From Ramlibacter sp. (lineage in GTDB: Bacteria; Pseudomonadota; Gammaproteobacteria; Burkholderiales; Burkholderiaceae_C), in contig JAUYOG010000024.1 in NCBI GenBank assembly GCA_030695945.1, positions 1-64,000 of the forward strand: a stretch of DNA of 64,000 bases, given 5' to 3'. The number at the start of each line of letters is the position of its first letter. Position 1 is the stretch's first letter. A program made the translations under genes and the position numbers. This document shows, piece by piece, positions 51,564 to 59,228 of this stretch. The notes beneath the pieces are model-generated. The model had not been told where the DNA came from. It did not search any database and saw only the letters and a program-made list of their open reading frames with translations.

Positions 51564-52850
51564 TCAGGCGAACTTGTTCTTGATCTGGTAGTACAGGCCC
51601 ACGGCGGGCAGGAACCACGGCGGGCCGAAGTGGCCGGGGATGGCAGGCCAGGGGTTGTTGCGCCAGGGGTTGGCCGCCACGTCGCCGGCCATCACCCGGG
51701 CCATGCATTCGCCCATGTGCACCGACATCTGCGTGCCATGGCCGCTGTAGCCCATGGAATAGAACAGGCCGTCCGTCTCGCCCGCGTGCGGCAGCCGGTC
51801 CTGCGTCATGTCGACGATGCCGCCCCAGCAGTAGTCGACACGCACGTCGCGCAGTTGCGGGAACATCGCCACCAATTGCTCGCGCAGCACCTGGCCGCTC
51901 TTTGCGTCCGAGCGCGGGCTGGACAGGGCGAAGCGCGCGCGCCCGCCGAACACCAGCCGGTTGTCGGGCGTGACGCGGAAGTAGTTGTGCAGCGTGTCGG
52001 TGGTGGTGTAGGTGCGGCGCTGCGGCAGCAGGGCCTGCAAGGCGCTTGCATCGAGCGGTTCGGTCACGATGATGAAGCTGCCGATCGGCACGATGCGGCG
52101 CCGCCAGAAGGAGAAGCTGGAGAAAGCGCCGTGGCGCGTCGCACCGGTGGCCAGCAGCACCTGGTCCGCATCGATGGTGCCGCGCTGGGTGTGCACGCGA
52201 TACGCATGGCCGTGCAGACGCTGCAGCCGCTCCACCGGCGTGTGGTCATAGATCTGCGCGCCGCGCCGCGCTGCGGCCTCCGCCAACCCGCGGCCGAATT
52301 GGCCCATGTGCATCTGGGCACTCTTCTTGAACAGCAGGCCACCCGCGAAACGGTCGCAGCCGATCTCCTCGTGCACGCGCTGCGGCGGCACCAGCTCGAC
52401 CTGCGGGTCGGCCTCACGGCGCAGGCGGTCAAAACTCCGCGCCAGCTGGTCGTAGTGTGCAGGCCTCGAGGCGAGCTTGAGCTTGCCGCGGCGGTGGAAG
52501 TCGCAGGCGATCGCCTCCTCGTGCACGATGCGCTCGACGGTGTCCACCGCGTCGTCGTAGGCGCGATACCAGGCGGCCGCGCGTTCGGTGCCCACGCGGG
52601 CCGCGACGGTGGCGTAGTCCACCGCCAGCCCGTTGTTCACATGGCCGCCGTTGCGCCCCGAGGCCTCGGCCGCCACCCCCGCCGCCTCCAGCACCACCAC
52701 CTTGGCGCCGCGCATGGCCAGCTTGCGGGCGGCCGACAGGCCGGTGAAGCCGCCGCCGACCACCACCACGTCGGCCTTGGCGGGCAACGCATCGGTGTGG
52801 CCTTCAAACGGGGCCGTGGTATCCGTCCAGAACGATTCGAGCTTCATCAT
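51564..52850 (-). CDS. FAD-binding oxidoreductase (DAO family), trio copy B
   Basis: A 428-residue flavoprotein related along its whole length to the one at 48239: VVVVGGGFTGLSAARKLAMRG, EASGRNGGHVNNGLAVDY, YCWGGIVDMTQDRLPHAGE, YSMGYSGHGTQMSVHMGE and the end GHFGPPWFLPAVGLYYQIKNKF. It starts at ATG 52850 or 52847. A copy of the AACCGCAG motif lies 65 bases upstream. The binding-protein gene follows 33 bases after its stop. Confidence 0.82.
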   Translation of the reverse strand: MMKLESFWTDTTAPFEGHTDALPAKADVVVVGGGFTGLSAARKLAMRGAKVVVLEAAGVAAEASGRNGGHVNNGLAVDYATVAARVGTERAAAWYRAYDDAVDTVERIVHEEAIACDFHRRGKLKLASRPAHYDQLARSFDRLRREADPQVELVPPQRVHEEIGCDRFAGGLLFKKSAQMHMGQFGRGLAEAAARRGAQIYDHTPVERLQRLHGHAYRVHTQRGTIDADQVLLATGATRHGAFSSFSFWRRRIVPIGSFIIVTEPLDASALQALLPQRRTYTTTDTLHNYFRVTPDNRLVFGGRARFALSSPRSDAKSGQVLREQLVAMFPQLRDVRVDYCWGGIVDMTQDRLPHAGETDGLFYSMGYSGHGTQMSVHMGECMARVMAGDVAANPWRNNPWPAIPGHFGPPWFLPAVGLYYQIKNKFA

Positions 52851-52914
52851 GCGGCCATTGAAGCATGGGGGTCCGAGGGGTTTGTCCCGATCGCGGTGGC
52901 GCGCGAAACAAAAG

Positions 52915-52922
52915 CTGCGGTT
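52915..52922 (-). promoter_or_regulatory. AACCGCAG motif before trio copy B flavoprotein
   Basis: Minus-strand AACCGCAG within AAAACCGCAGCTTTT, at a similar distance from a start (65 bases) as its three relatives. Proposed as part of a common operator. Confidence 0.4.
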
Positions 52923-52968
52923 TTGAAAAGCGCCGGCGGCATGTTCTGCGGCATGGTTGCCCTGACCC

Positions 52969-53328
52969 TCAGGCGGCGCCGTACACGAGCCAGATCTTGC
53001 GCGTGGTCTCGATGCAGCGCCACTTGCCCACGTAGTCCGGCTTCATCACGAAGCTGTCTCCCGCCCGCACGCGGATGGGCTCCTTGCCGTCCTCTATCAG
53101 CTCCGACACGCCGGAGAGGATGTAGCAGAACTCCCAGACGCCGCCCTTGATGGAGCGGATCGTGCCGGGCGTGATTTCCCACACGCCGGTGCGCACCTTG
53201 CCGTCGGGTGATTGCTCCACGTCCCAGTTCATGAAGCGCGGATCGCCCGCGATCAGGCGCTCGGGCAAGGGGGCGCCCTCACGGCCGGCGCCGAGATTGT
53301 CGAACTTGAAGAAAGTCAGGTTGCTCAT
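52969..53328 (-). CDS. Small cupin-domain protein, trio copy B
   Basis: A 119-residue cupin related to the protein at 49557: VWEITPGTIRSIKGGVWEFCYILSGVSE, RAGDSFVMKPDYVGKWRCIET and RKIWLVYG. ATG 53328 fits the family start (MSNLTFFKFDNLG). It is the first gene of the minus-strand series that runs through both trios, and is divergent from the HAD gene at 53535. Confidence 0.78.
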   Translation of the reverse strand: MSNLTFFKFDNLGAGREGAPLPERLIAGDPRFMNWDVEQSPDGKVRTGVWEITPGTIRSIKGGVWEFCYILSGVSELIEDGKEPIRVRAGDSFVMKPDYVGKWRCIETTRKIWLVYGAA

Positions 53329-53391
53329 GAATCGGTATCCTTTCGGTGTTGAACTGGGGCGCGAAGGTACTCCCGACGTGCTGCTGCCGAT

Positions 53392-53410
53392 TGGACGAAT
53401 TTGTCGTCCA
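53392..53410. promoter_or_regulatory. Palindrome TGGACGA-N5-TCGTCCA in divergent promoter region
   Basis: Seven-base perfect arms, 64 bases before the cupin gene and 125 before the HAD gene. The half CAAATTCGTCC (minus strand) also occurs at 48205-48215, upstream of binding protein 3. It is a likely operator. Confidence 0.55.
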
Positions 53411-53534
53411 GCACGAACTGCTGCGCGGCGGGCCACAACGCCATGGAATGCGGCGGCGACGGTGTGCAGCGGCGTCATTGGCCGACGCCCTGACCTCATC
53501 TGAATACGTCTTCCCGGCTCAATGGAGTGCTGCC

Positions 53535-54290
53535 ATGTCCCTCCTGAGATTCAAGGCGCTCACCTTCGAAGTCGTCGGCACGCTGATCGATTTCGAACGC
53601 GGAATGCTCGACTACCTGCGCCAGGCCGCCCCGGCGGCGCGTGTGAGCGACTGCGAGTTCCTCGAGGCTTGTCGCGAAGCGCGCGCATCGCCGCTGGCCC
53701 TGTTCTTCCCGGACGATCTCGAGCGGGTCTGGCACCATCTCGCGCCCGAGTTCGAACTGCCGTTGCAGGCTGCTGCGGGATTCCGGGCATCCGTCACGCA
53801 GTGGCCCGCCTTTGCCGATTCGGTGGCCGCGCTCGCGCGCCTGAAGAAGCATTACCGGCTGGTGGCGGCCACCAATGCGCAGCGCTGGGCCAAGGCCCAG
53901 TTCGAGTGCACGTTGCAAAGGCCGTTCGACTGGACGCTGACCTGCGACGAGCCCCGGCGCGAGAAGCCAGACCCGCGCCACTTCGTCTGGTTCAAGGAGA
54001 TGCTGGCGCGCCACGGCATTCGCCAGACCGAGACGCTGCACGTGGGCCAGAGCCAGTTCCACGACATCCGCATCGCCCAGGCGCTGGGTTGGCGCACCTG
54101 CTGCATCGAGCGGCGCGCCGCCTCGCCGGGCTGTCGCGCCACCCGGCTGGAGATCTAGCCCGTCAGCCCCGACTGGCACTTCACCACGCTGGGCGAACTG
54201 GCCGACACGATGGAAGCCGAGGCCGCGCAGCAGCGGCAGCGCACGGCCTTGCGGCTGTTTGGCGGGAGCGTGGCCATGGAGCCGGCATGA
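53535..54290 (+). pseudogene. HAD-superfamily hydrolase, dehalogenase-like; paralogue 5, with internal TAG
   Basis: The frame reads LTFEVVGTLIDFERGMLDYL (Asp nucleophile), LVAATNAQRWAKAQFECTL, EKPDPRHFVWFKEML and LHVGQSQFHDIRIAQALG, then meets TAG at 54156-54158 after 207 residues. The same frame continues beyond it with PVSPDWHFTTLGELADTMEAEAA, matching the C-terminus of the paralogue at 38804 (KPDFHFASLKELADAVEADQA), and ends at 54290. So only a nonsense change separates it from a full gene of about 251 codons. All four HAD motifs precede the stop, and a shortened active enzyme is possible. Confidence 0.78.
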
Positions 54291-54417
54291 GGAAAGAACG
54301 GGCACCCTGGCCGCGCAGCATGAAATGCGCAAAGGCACGGCAATAACGCCATGGAGTTCGGCAGCGGTGCAGCACAACGATGCAATCGCCGGGGCGCCCC
54401 GGCTTAATCTAGGGGCC

Positions 54418-55452
54418 ATGGCTTCAAACTCACAGATCCCCACGGTCCCGCCGCGCACATACACCATCGCCGTCATTCCCGGCGACGGCATCGGCAAGGA
54501 AGTCATGCCCGAGGGCCTGCGGGTGCTTGAAGCGGCGGCCAAGCGCTTCGGCATCGACCTGGCATTCCGGCACATCGACTGGGCCAGCTGCGACTACTAC
54601 GCGGCCCCCGGTTCGATGATGCCGGACGACTGGAAAGCGCAGCTGGCGGACTGCGACGCGATCTACTTCGGCGCCGTCGGCTGGCCCGGGAAGGTCCCGG
54701 ACCATGTCTCGCTGTGGGGATCGCTGCTGAAGTTCCGCCGCGAGTTCGACCAGTACGTCAACCTGCGGCCGGTGCGGCTGTTCGAAGGCGTGCCCTGCCC
54801 GCTGGCGGGCCGCAAGCCCGGCGACATCGATTTCTTCGTGGTGCGCGAGAACACCGAAGGCGAGTACACCAACCTGGGCGGGCGGATCTTCGAAGGCACA
54901 GACCGTGAATTCGTGATCCAGGAATCCGTGTTCACGCGCCTCGGGACCGAACGGGTAATGCGCTACGCCTTCGATCTGGCCCAAAGCAGGAAGCGCAAGC
55001 ACGTCACGGTAGCAACCAAGAGCAACGGCGTGGCGATCAGCATGCCCTGGTGGGATGAGCGCGCGGACGAAATTGCCGCCGAGTACCCCGAGGTCAAGCA
55101 TGACAAGCAGCACATCGACATCCTGTGCGCCCGCTTTGTGCTGCAGCCCCAGCGCTTCGACGTCGTGGTGGCCTCCAACCTGTTCGGCGACATCCTGTCG
55201 GACCTGGGACCGGCCTGCACCGGAACCATCGGCCTGGCCCCGTCGGCCAACCTCAATCCCGAGCGGAACTTCCCTTCGCTGTTCGAGCCTGTGCACGGTT
55301 CGGCGCCGGACATTTATGGCCAGGGCATCGCCAACCCGATCGCCATGATCTGGTCGGGCGCGCTGATGCTGGACTTCCTGGGCCACCGCGCCGCGCACGA
55401 CGCCATCGTGGGGGCCATCGAGCAGGTGTTGCGCGAAGGACCGCGCACGCGC
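54418..55452 (+). pseudogene. ttuC: Tartrate/isopropylmalate-type dehydrogenase, C-terminus lost
   Basis: The first 345 codons are typical of tartrate dehydrogenase/decarboxylase: IAVIPGDGIGKEVMPEGLRVL, GAVGWPGKVPDHVSLWGSLL, VRENTEGEYTNLGGRIFEG, ATKSNGVAISMPWW, DLGPACTGTIGLAPSANLNPE and HGSAPDIYGQGIANPIAMIWSGALMLDFLG. After REGPRTR (55452) the normal last 15-20 residues (a GGKA-T-x-VG-type ending) are replaced by unrelated sequence, and the frame runs on to 56133 without function. Catalytic residues are intact, so residual activity is possible, but the fused tail makes stability doubtful. The break marks the edge of a decay zone. Confidence 0.75.
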
Positions 55453-55480
55453 TGGCATGATCCCGCGGGCGGTAAGGGCC

Positions 55481-55495
55481 ATAGCGCGGCGCTAT
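55481..55495. promoter_or_regulatory. Palindrome ATAGCGC-G-GCGCTAT before His-rich protein gene
   Basis: Seven-base perfect arms around a single base, ending 15 bases before the ATG at 55511. Position and symmetry suit a repressor of the Fur/Zur kind, but the sequence is not a classical Zur or Fur box. Confidence 0.45.
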
Positions 55496-55510
55496 CATCC
55501 CGCGCCTGCC

Positions 55511-55858
55511 ATGCTGCGCCGCATCCTGTTTTACCTCCTCGCACTCGCGCTGCTGCACGCGAGTCCGGGATTCCATTGGCACGACCACTCGCACGAGGCC
55601 GGGCATGCCATCGCATCCGCTGCCGCCCATGGCGAGGACGCGCATTCCGACGACCCGGACGAGCCCGGCGAGGAGAGCCGCTGCACCGAGTGCCTGTTGC
55701 AGGCGTTGCAGGCTGCGCCCGCGGGCGATGGGCCGGCCGCGCCGGGCGTGGAGCTGGGGTCGGGCGTCGCGCTTGCCTGCGGCCCGTCGCAGGAGCGGCC
55801 CCAGAGCCCGCCTGGCGGCCGCACTCGGGTCCGTGGCCCGCCTGCCACCACCGCCTGA
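55511..55858 (+). CDS. Small secreted His-rich protein (possible metal-uptake accessory)
   Basis: A 115-residue protein with a signal-like N-terminus (MLRRILFYLLALALLHASPG), a histidine-rich stretch FHWHDHSHEAGHA (residues 21-33), an acidic DDPDEPGEE and a CTEC pair (Cys58, Cys61). It is not a family recognised with confidence. Proteins of this shape often precede TonB receptors for metals, and a receptor remnant follows here. Binding of zinc or nickel outside the cytoplasm is a reasonable guess. It lies in a zone of broken genes, so it may be without a working partner. Confidence 0.55.
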   Translation: MLRRILFYLLALALLHASPGFHWHDHSHEAGHAIASAAAHGEDAHSDDPDEPGEESRCTECLLQALQAAPAGDGPAAPGVELGSGVALACGPSQERPQSPPGGRTRVRGPPATTA

Positions 55859-55942
55859 ACCGCCGTCGTTCCGGACCTGCCGCTGACCGCCGGGTCCGCC
55901 GTGTTTTCTCGCCCGCAATACGCCACAGGCGTCGGGGGGCCT

Positions 55943-56183
55943 GTGTCATCCATCAAATGCAAGAAATTTCTCCGAGCTCCCGCACGCGCGGGCTGGCCGC
56001 TTTTGGCCCCGTGCGCGCTTTTCAACCGCGCTGCCCTGGCCCAGGGCAGTCCAGCACCCCAGTTGCGCACCGTCGAGGTGCTCGGCCGCAGCGACAGCGG
56101 CAGCTACCGCACCCTACAGCAGCCTGTGGGTGACGCCCGGCGCGCCGCGCACGGTGACCCTGGGCCTGGAGGCGAAGCTGTGA
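55943..56183 (+). pseudogene. TonB-dependent receptor, N- and C-termini joined by a large deletion
   Basis: From GTG 55943 the reading gives a signal-like start and LRTVEVLGRSDSGSYRT, the typical beginning of a metal or siderophore receptor. At about 56112-56115 the sequence jumps, in another frame, to YSSLWVTPGAPRTVTLGLEAKL-stop, the typical last strand of such a receptor. Some 600 or more residues (the plug and barrel) are missing. The stop overlaps the GTG of the next remnant, as in an intact operon. Confidence 0.72.
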
Positions 56184-56363
56184 CGGCCGGCAGTCCTGCG
56201 ACGATCCGCCGCCGCCGCACGCTGCTGCGCACTGGCCTCGCCTGCGCCGTCGGCGCCCCCCCGCGCTGGGCGCCCAAGCGCCCCTGCCGCGCGACGTGCT
56301 GCAGCTCGCCAGCCCCTGGGAAATCAGCGGCCTGCAGCCGGCCGCCAGCGGCCACATTTGGGC
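56180..56363 (+). pseudogene. Nickel/peptide-type ABC substrate-binding protein, N-terminal remnant
   Basis: GTG 56180 begins TAGSPATIRRRRTLLRTGLACAVG, a signal with several arginines. After a run of seven C (56256-56262) the frame changes to PALGAQAPLPRDVLQLASPWEI and SGLQPAASGHIWA, the start of a NikA/CntA-like binding protein. It ends abruptly at about 56363, where the copper cluster begins. About 60 of roughly 500 residues remain. Confidence 0.62.
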
Positions 56364-56373
56364 TGGCTTCAGT

Positions 56374-56730
56374 TCACTTCGCGGTCTGGATTTCCGTGAC
56401 GGTCAGCTTGCCGTTCTCGTTGGCAGCGCGGAACTGCACCTTGTCCCCTGCCTTGACGTTATCCAGCATGGCCGGGTCCTTGACCTGGAACACCATGGTC
56501 ATACCAGGCATGTCCAGGTTCTTGATCTCGCCATGCTTGATGGTGATTTTCTTGGTGTCCATGTCCACTTTGCGAATTTCGCCGTCGGCCATATCGGCTG
56601 AGGCCGCCGTGGAGATCTCTTTCTTGGCATCGCCCATGGGCATTGGCGCGCCTGCGCGCGAGGCCGCATAAGCAGATGTAGCGCCGGCCAGCATGGCCGT
56701 GAGAAGCAACAGGGTTTTGAGGTTTTTCAT
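56374..56730 (-). CDS. cusF: Periplasmic copper-binding protein (CusF-like)
   Basis: A 118-residue protein with a signal peptide (LLLLTAMLAGATSAYA) and the CusF fold: GEIRKVDMDTKKITIKHGEIKNLDMPGMTMVF. Ligands visible are His66, Met77 and Met79. The tryptophan that covers copper in E. coli CusF is replaced by Met74. CusF normally hands Cu(I) to a CusCBA pump; no CusA or CusB gene is in the window. It is the last gene of the copper series, 11 bases after the DUF411 gene. Confidence 0.82.
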   Translation of the reverse strand: MKNLKTLLLLTAMLAGATSAYAASRAGAPMPMGDAKKEISTAASADMADGEIRKVDMDTKKITIKHGEIKNLDMPGMTMVFQVKDPAMLDNVKAGDKVQFRAANENGKLTVTEIQTAK

Positions 56731-56741
56731 GGTGTTTTCCT

Positions 56742-57257
56742 TCAGGATTTGACAGGAGATTTCGAGGGATAGGACTGATAGACGCGGGAGTTGCCGTCTT
56801 TTAAAACAAGCAGCACGTCGTAGGCGTCCCGCGTGCTGCCCATTTCCATGCCCGGTGAGCCCACCGGCATACCGGGCACGGCAAGTCCATGTGCGTTGGG
56901 CTTTTCGCGCAGTAGCCGGCGCAACTCCTGCGCCGGAACATGACCTTCAATCACGTAGTTGCCCAGGCTGGCCGTGTGGCAGGAGCCAAATTTGCCTGGC
57001 AAACCGAGCTTCTGACGGATAGGTGCCGTGTCTTTGACGTCGTGGGTCACAACCTCAAAACCGTTTTTACGCAAATGCGCCACCCATTCACGGCAGCAGC
57101 CACAGTCTGGATTTTTCCAGACTGTGACCTGGGTTTTGTCGCTACGCGCCAGCACGCGCAAGGGGTGACTGAGGACTGCGGCCCCGACTATTGCAAGCGG
57201 TAGCCGCAGCGCCGACCGGCGGAAAATAGCGTCAATGCTGGTGATCGGCATGACCAT
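56742..57257 (-). CDS. DUF411 domain protein, copper/metal-associated
   Basis: A 171-residue protein with a signal or anchor segment (RLPLAIVGAAVLS) and the DUF411 pattern VTVWKNPDCGCCREWVAHL (Cys52, Cys54, Cys55), GSCHTASLGNYVIEGHVPA and a Met-rich PGMPVGSPGMEMG. Such proteins are common in copper and heavy-metal islands and are thought to bind metal in the periplasm. It lies between plastocyanin-like and CusF genes. Confidence 0.82.
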   Translation of the reverse strand: MVMPITSIDAIFRRSALRLPLAIVGAAVLSHPLRVLARSDKTQVTVWKNPDCGCCREWVAHLRKNGFEVVTHDVKDTAPIRQKLGLPGKFGSCHTASLGNYVIEGHVPAQELRRLLREKPNAHGLAVPGMPVGSPGMEMGSTRDAYDVLLVLKDGNSRVYQSYPSKSPVKS

Positions 57258-57276
57258 CTTCCTTCTTCATTGCAGC

Positions 57277-57747
57277 TTATTTTGCCGCCACAATCACCAG
57301 GCCCTTCATGCCGGCGTCATAGTGGCCAGGCTGCAGGCAAGCGAAGTCGACCTTGCCCGGGTTGGTGAACTGCCAGATGATCTCGCCGCTTTTGCCGGGT
57401 GCAACTGTGACCATATTGTCCTCAGCATGCTCCATTTCCGGGGTTTTCTTCATGACTTCATAGTGATCCTTCAGGTCTTTGAGGGTGCCCAGCACCATCT
57501 CGTGTTTGACCTTGCCGGAATTCTTGGCGACAAAGCGAATCGTTTCGCCTTGCTTGACCACAATGTTGGAAGAGTGAAAGCGCATGTCATCCGTCATGTC
57601 CACGGTGACCGTACGCGTGACTTTGGATGCGACGCCGGGCTTGCCGATGGCGCCGGTGCCATGCCCGCCACCGTGGCTGCCTGATGCCATGGCCGTCATG
57701 GCCAGCAAAATACCGGGGATTGCGATCAAGATGTTGCGTGATGTCAT
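57277..57747 (-). CDS. Plastocyanin/azurin-like copper protein
   Basis: A 156-residue secreted cupredoxin. After a signal peptide and a GSHGGGHGTG segment come the type-1 copper ligands His82, Cys137, His142 and Met147 (KHEMVLG; DFACLQPGHYDAGM). A Met/His-rich insert (KKTPEMEHAEDNM) fits copper-resistance members. It follows the multicopper oxidase gene by 35 bases and may exchange copper or electrons with it. Confidence 0.85.
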   Translation of the reverse strand: MTSRNILIAIPGILLAMTAMASGSHGGGHGTGAIGKPGVASKVTRTVTVDMTDDMRFHSSNIVVKQGETIRFVAKNSGKVKHEMVLGTLKDLKDHYEVMKKTPEMEHAEDNMVTVAPGKSGEIIWQFTNPGKVDFACLQPGHYDAGMKGLVIVAAK

Positions 57748-57782
57748 GAAATACCTTTCAAGGGTGGTGGTTAAAAACTGAC

Positions 57783-59198
57783 TCAATGCTTCATATTGCC
57801 CATGACGGGCTTGCGGACTTGAACTTCGACTTCTTTCAGGGGCATGTTCTGCGCTTTCATGGACTGCCCGCCTTCTGATGCAAAGCGCGCGGGATTGGGC
57901 AGCGAGCCTGTCCATTCGTAGGCCACTTCGCCTGCGGGGTGCTTGTACCAGCCGGGGTCTTTGTAGTCGCCGGGCTTCTGGTCGGCGCGGACCTTCACGA
58001 CGGTGAACATGCCGCCCATCTCGACCGAGCCGAACGGGCCTTGCCCGGTCATCATCGGCGCCGTGTTGTCGGGAATGGGCATCTCCATTTCCGTCATGTC
58101 TGCCATGCCGCGCTCGCCCATCACCATGTAGTCGGGGATCAGCTTGGTGATGTCCCGGACGACCTTGCGGTGGTCCACGCCGATCATGGTGGGCACGTCG
58201 TGGCCCATGGCGTTCATGGTGTGGTGGCTCTTGTGGCAGTGAAAGGCCCAGTCGCCTTCCTCGTCGGCCACGAACTCCAGCTGCCGCATCTGGCCTACCG
58301 CGACATCGGTCGTGACCTCGTACCAGCGGGTGTTGCGCGGCGTGGGCCCGCCGTCGGTGCCCGTCACCAGGAATTCATGTCCGTGCAAGTGGATCGGGTG
58401 GTTCGTCATCGTCAGGTTGCCGATGCGGATGCGCACCTTGTCGTTCTTGCGAACGTTCATCGAGTCGATGCCCGGAAAGATCCGGCTGTTGAACGTCCAG
58501 AGGTTGAAATCCAGCATCGTCATGATCTTGGGCGTGTAGGCGCCCGGATCGATGTCGTACGCGTTCAGCAGGAACACGAAATCGCGATCGACCTCGTCGA
58601 TGAGGGGGTGCTTGCCCTTCGGGTGCGTGATCCAGAAGCCCATCATCCCCATCGCCATCTGCGTCATCTCGTCGGCGTGCGGGTGGTACATGAACGTCCC
58701 CGGCCGGCGCGCCACGAACTCATACACGAAGGTCTTTCCGGGCTGAATGGCGGGCTGGTTGAGTCCGGCGACCCCGTCCATTCCGTTGGGCAGGCGCTGG
58801 CCGTGCCAGTGGATGCTGGTGTGCTCGGGCAGCCTGTTCGTCACGAAGATGCGCACGCGGTCGCCTTCCACCACTTCGATCGTGGGTCCGGGAGACTGGC
58901 CGTTGTAGCCCCACAGGTGGGCCTTGAACCCCGGAGCCATTTCGCGCACGACCGGTTCGGCCACGAGGTGGAACTCCTTCACGCCGTTGTTCATGCGCCA
59001 GGGCAGGGTCCACCCGTTGAGGGTGACCACCGGCTTGTAAGGGCGTCCCGTGTTGGGGACGAGGGGCGCCATCGTGTCAGGCTTGGTCTGCAGGACCGGC
59101 TCGGGGAGCGCGGCCATGGCCACCTTGCTTACGGCGCTGGCTGCAACGGCGCCGGTGATCGCGCCGGCCCCTGCAAGAAAGTTGCGTCTGCTTGTCAT
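57783..59198 (-). CDS. Multicopper oxidase (copper-resistance type), Tat-exported
   Basis: The 471-residue enzyme has a twin-arginine signal (SRRNFLAGAGAITGA, Arg4-Arg5) and all copper sites: HWHG (His130, His132), HPHAD, HPIHLHGHEF and HCHKSHHTMNAM. A Met-rich C-terminal segment (MADMTEMEMPIPDNTAPMM) suits oxidation of Cu(I) to the less harmful Cu(II). It is shorter than PcoA/CopA (about 600 residues) and resembles the MCOs of Cupriavidus-type copper islands. It is preceded by the TolC-like gene and followed by the cupredoxin gene. Confidence 0.85.
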   Translation of the reverse strand: MTSRRNFLAGAGAITGAVAASAVSKVAMAALPEPVLQTKPDTMAPLVPNTGRPYKPVVTLNGWTLPWRMNNGVKEFHLVAEPVVREMAPGFKAHLWGYNGQSPGPTIEVVEGDRVRIFVTNRLPEHTSIHWHGQRLPNGMDGVAGLNQPAIQPGKTFVYEFVARRPGTFMYHPHADEMTQMAMGMMGFWITHPKGKHPLIDEVDRDFVFLLNAYDIDPGAYTPKIMTMLDFNLWTFNSRIFPGIDSMNVRKNDKVRIRIGNLTMTNHPIHLHGHEFLVTGTDGGPTPRNTRWYEVTTDVAVGQMRQLEFVADEEGDWAFHCHKSHHTMNAMGHDVPTMIGVDHRKVVRDITKLIPDYMVMGERGMADMTEMEMPIPDNTAPMMTGQGPFGSVEMGGMFTVVKVRADQKPGDYKDPGWYKHPAGEVAYEWTGSLPNPARFASEGGQSMKAQNMPLKEVEVQVRKPVMGNMKH

Positions 59199-59228
59199 GG
59201 TAGGAATTGCGTCTGTTGGGGCTGGCCG

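Noticed and set aside
50061-53150. 1029-codon plus-strand open frame
   Set aside because: It is rich in Val, His, Gly, Arg and Ala and lies opposite binding protein 4, flavoprotein B and cupin B. It is an antisense artefact of high-GC coding DNA.
54259-56133. A 624-residue fusion protein of tartrate dehydrogenase with a further domain
   Set aside because: After 55452 the frame reads low-complexity Arg/Pro/Ala sequence across the His-rich gene and receptor remnant in other frames. It is read-through after a deletion, not a true fusion.
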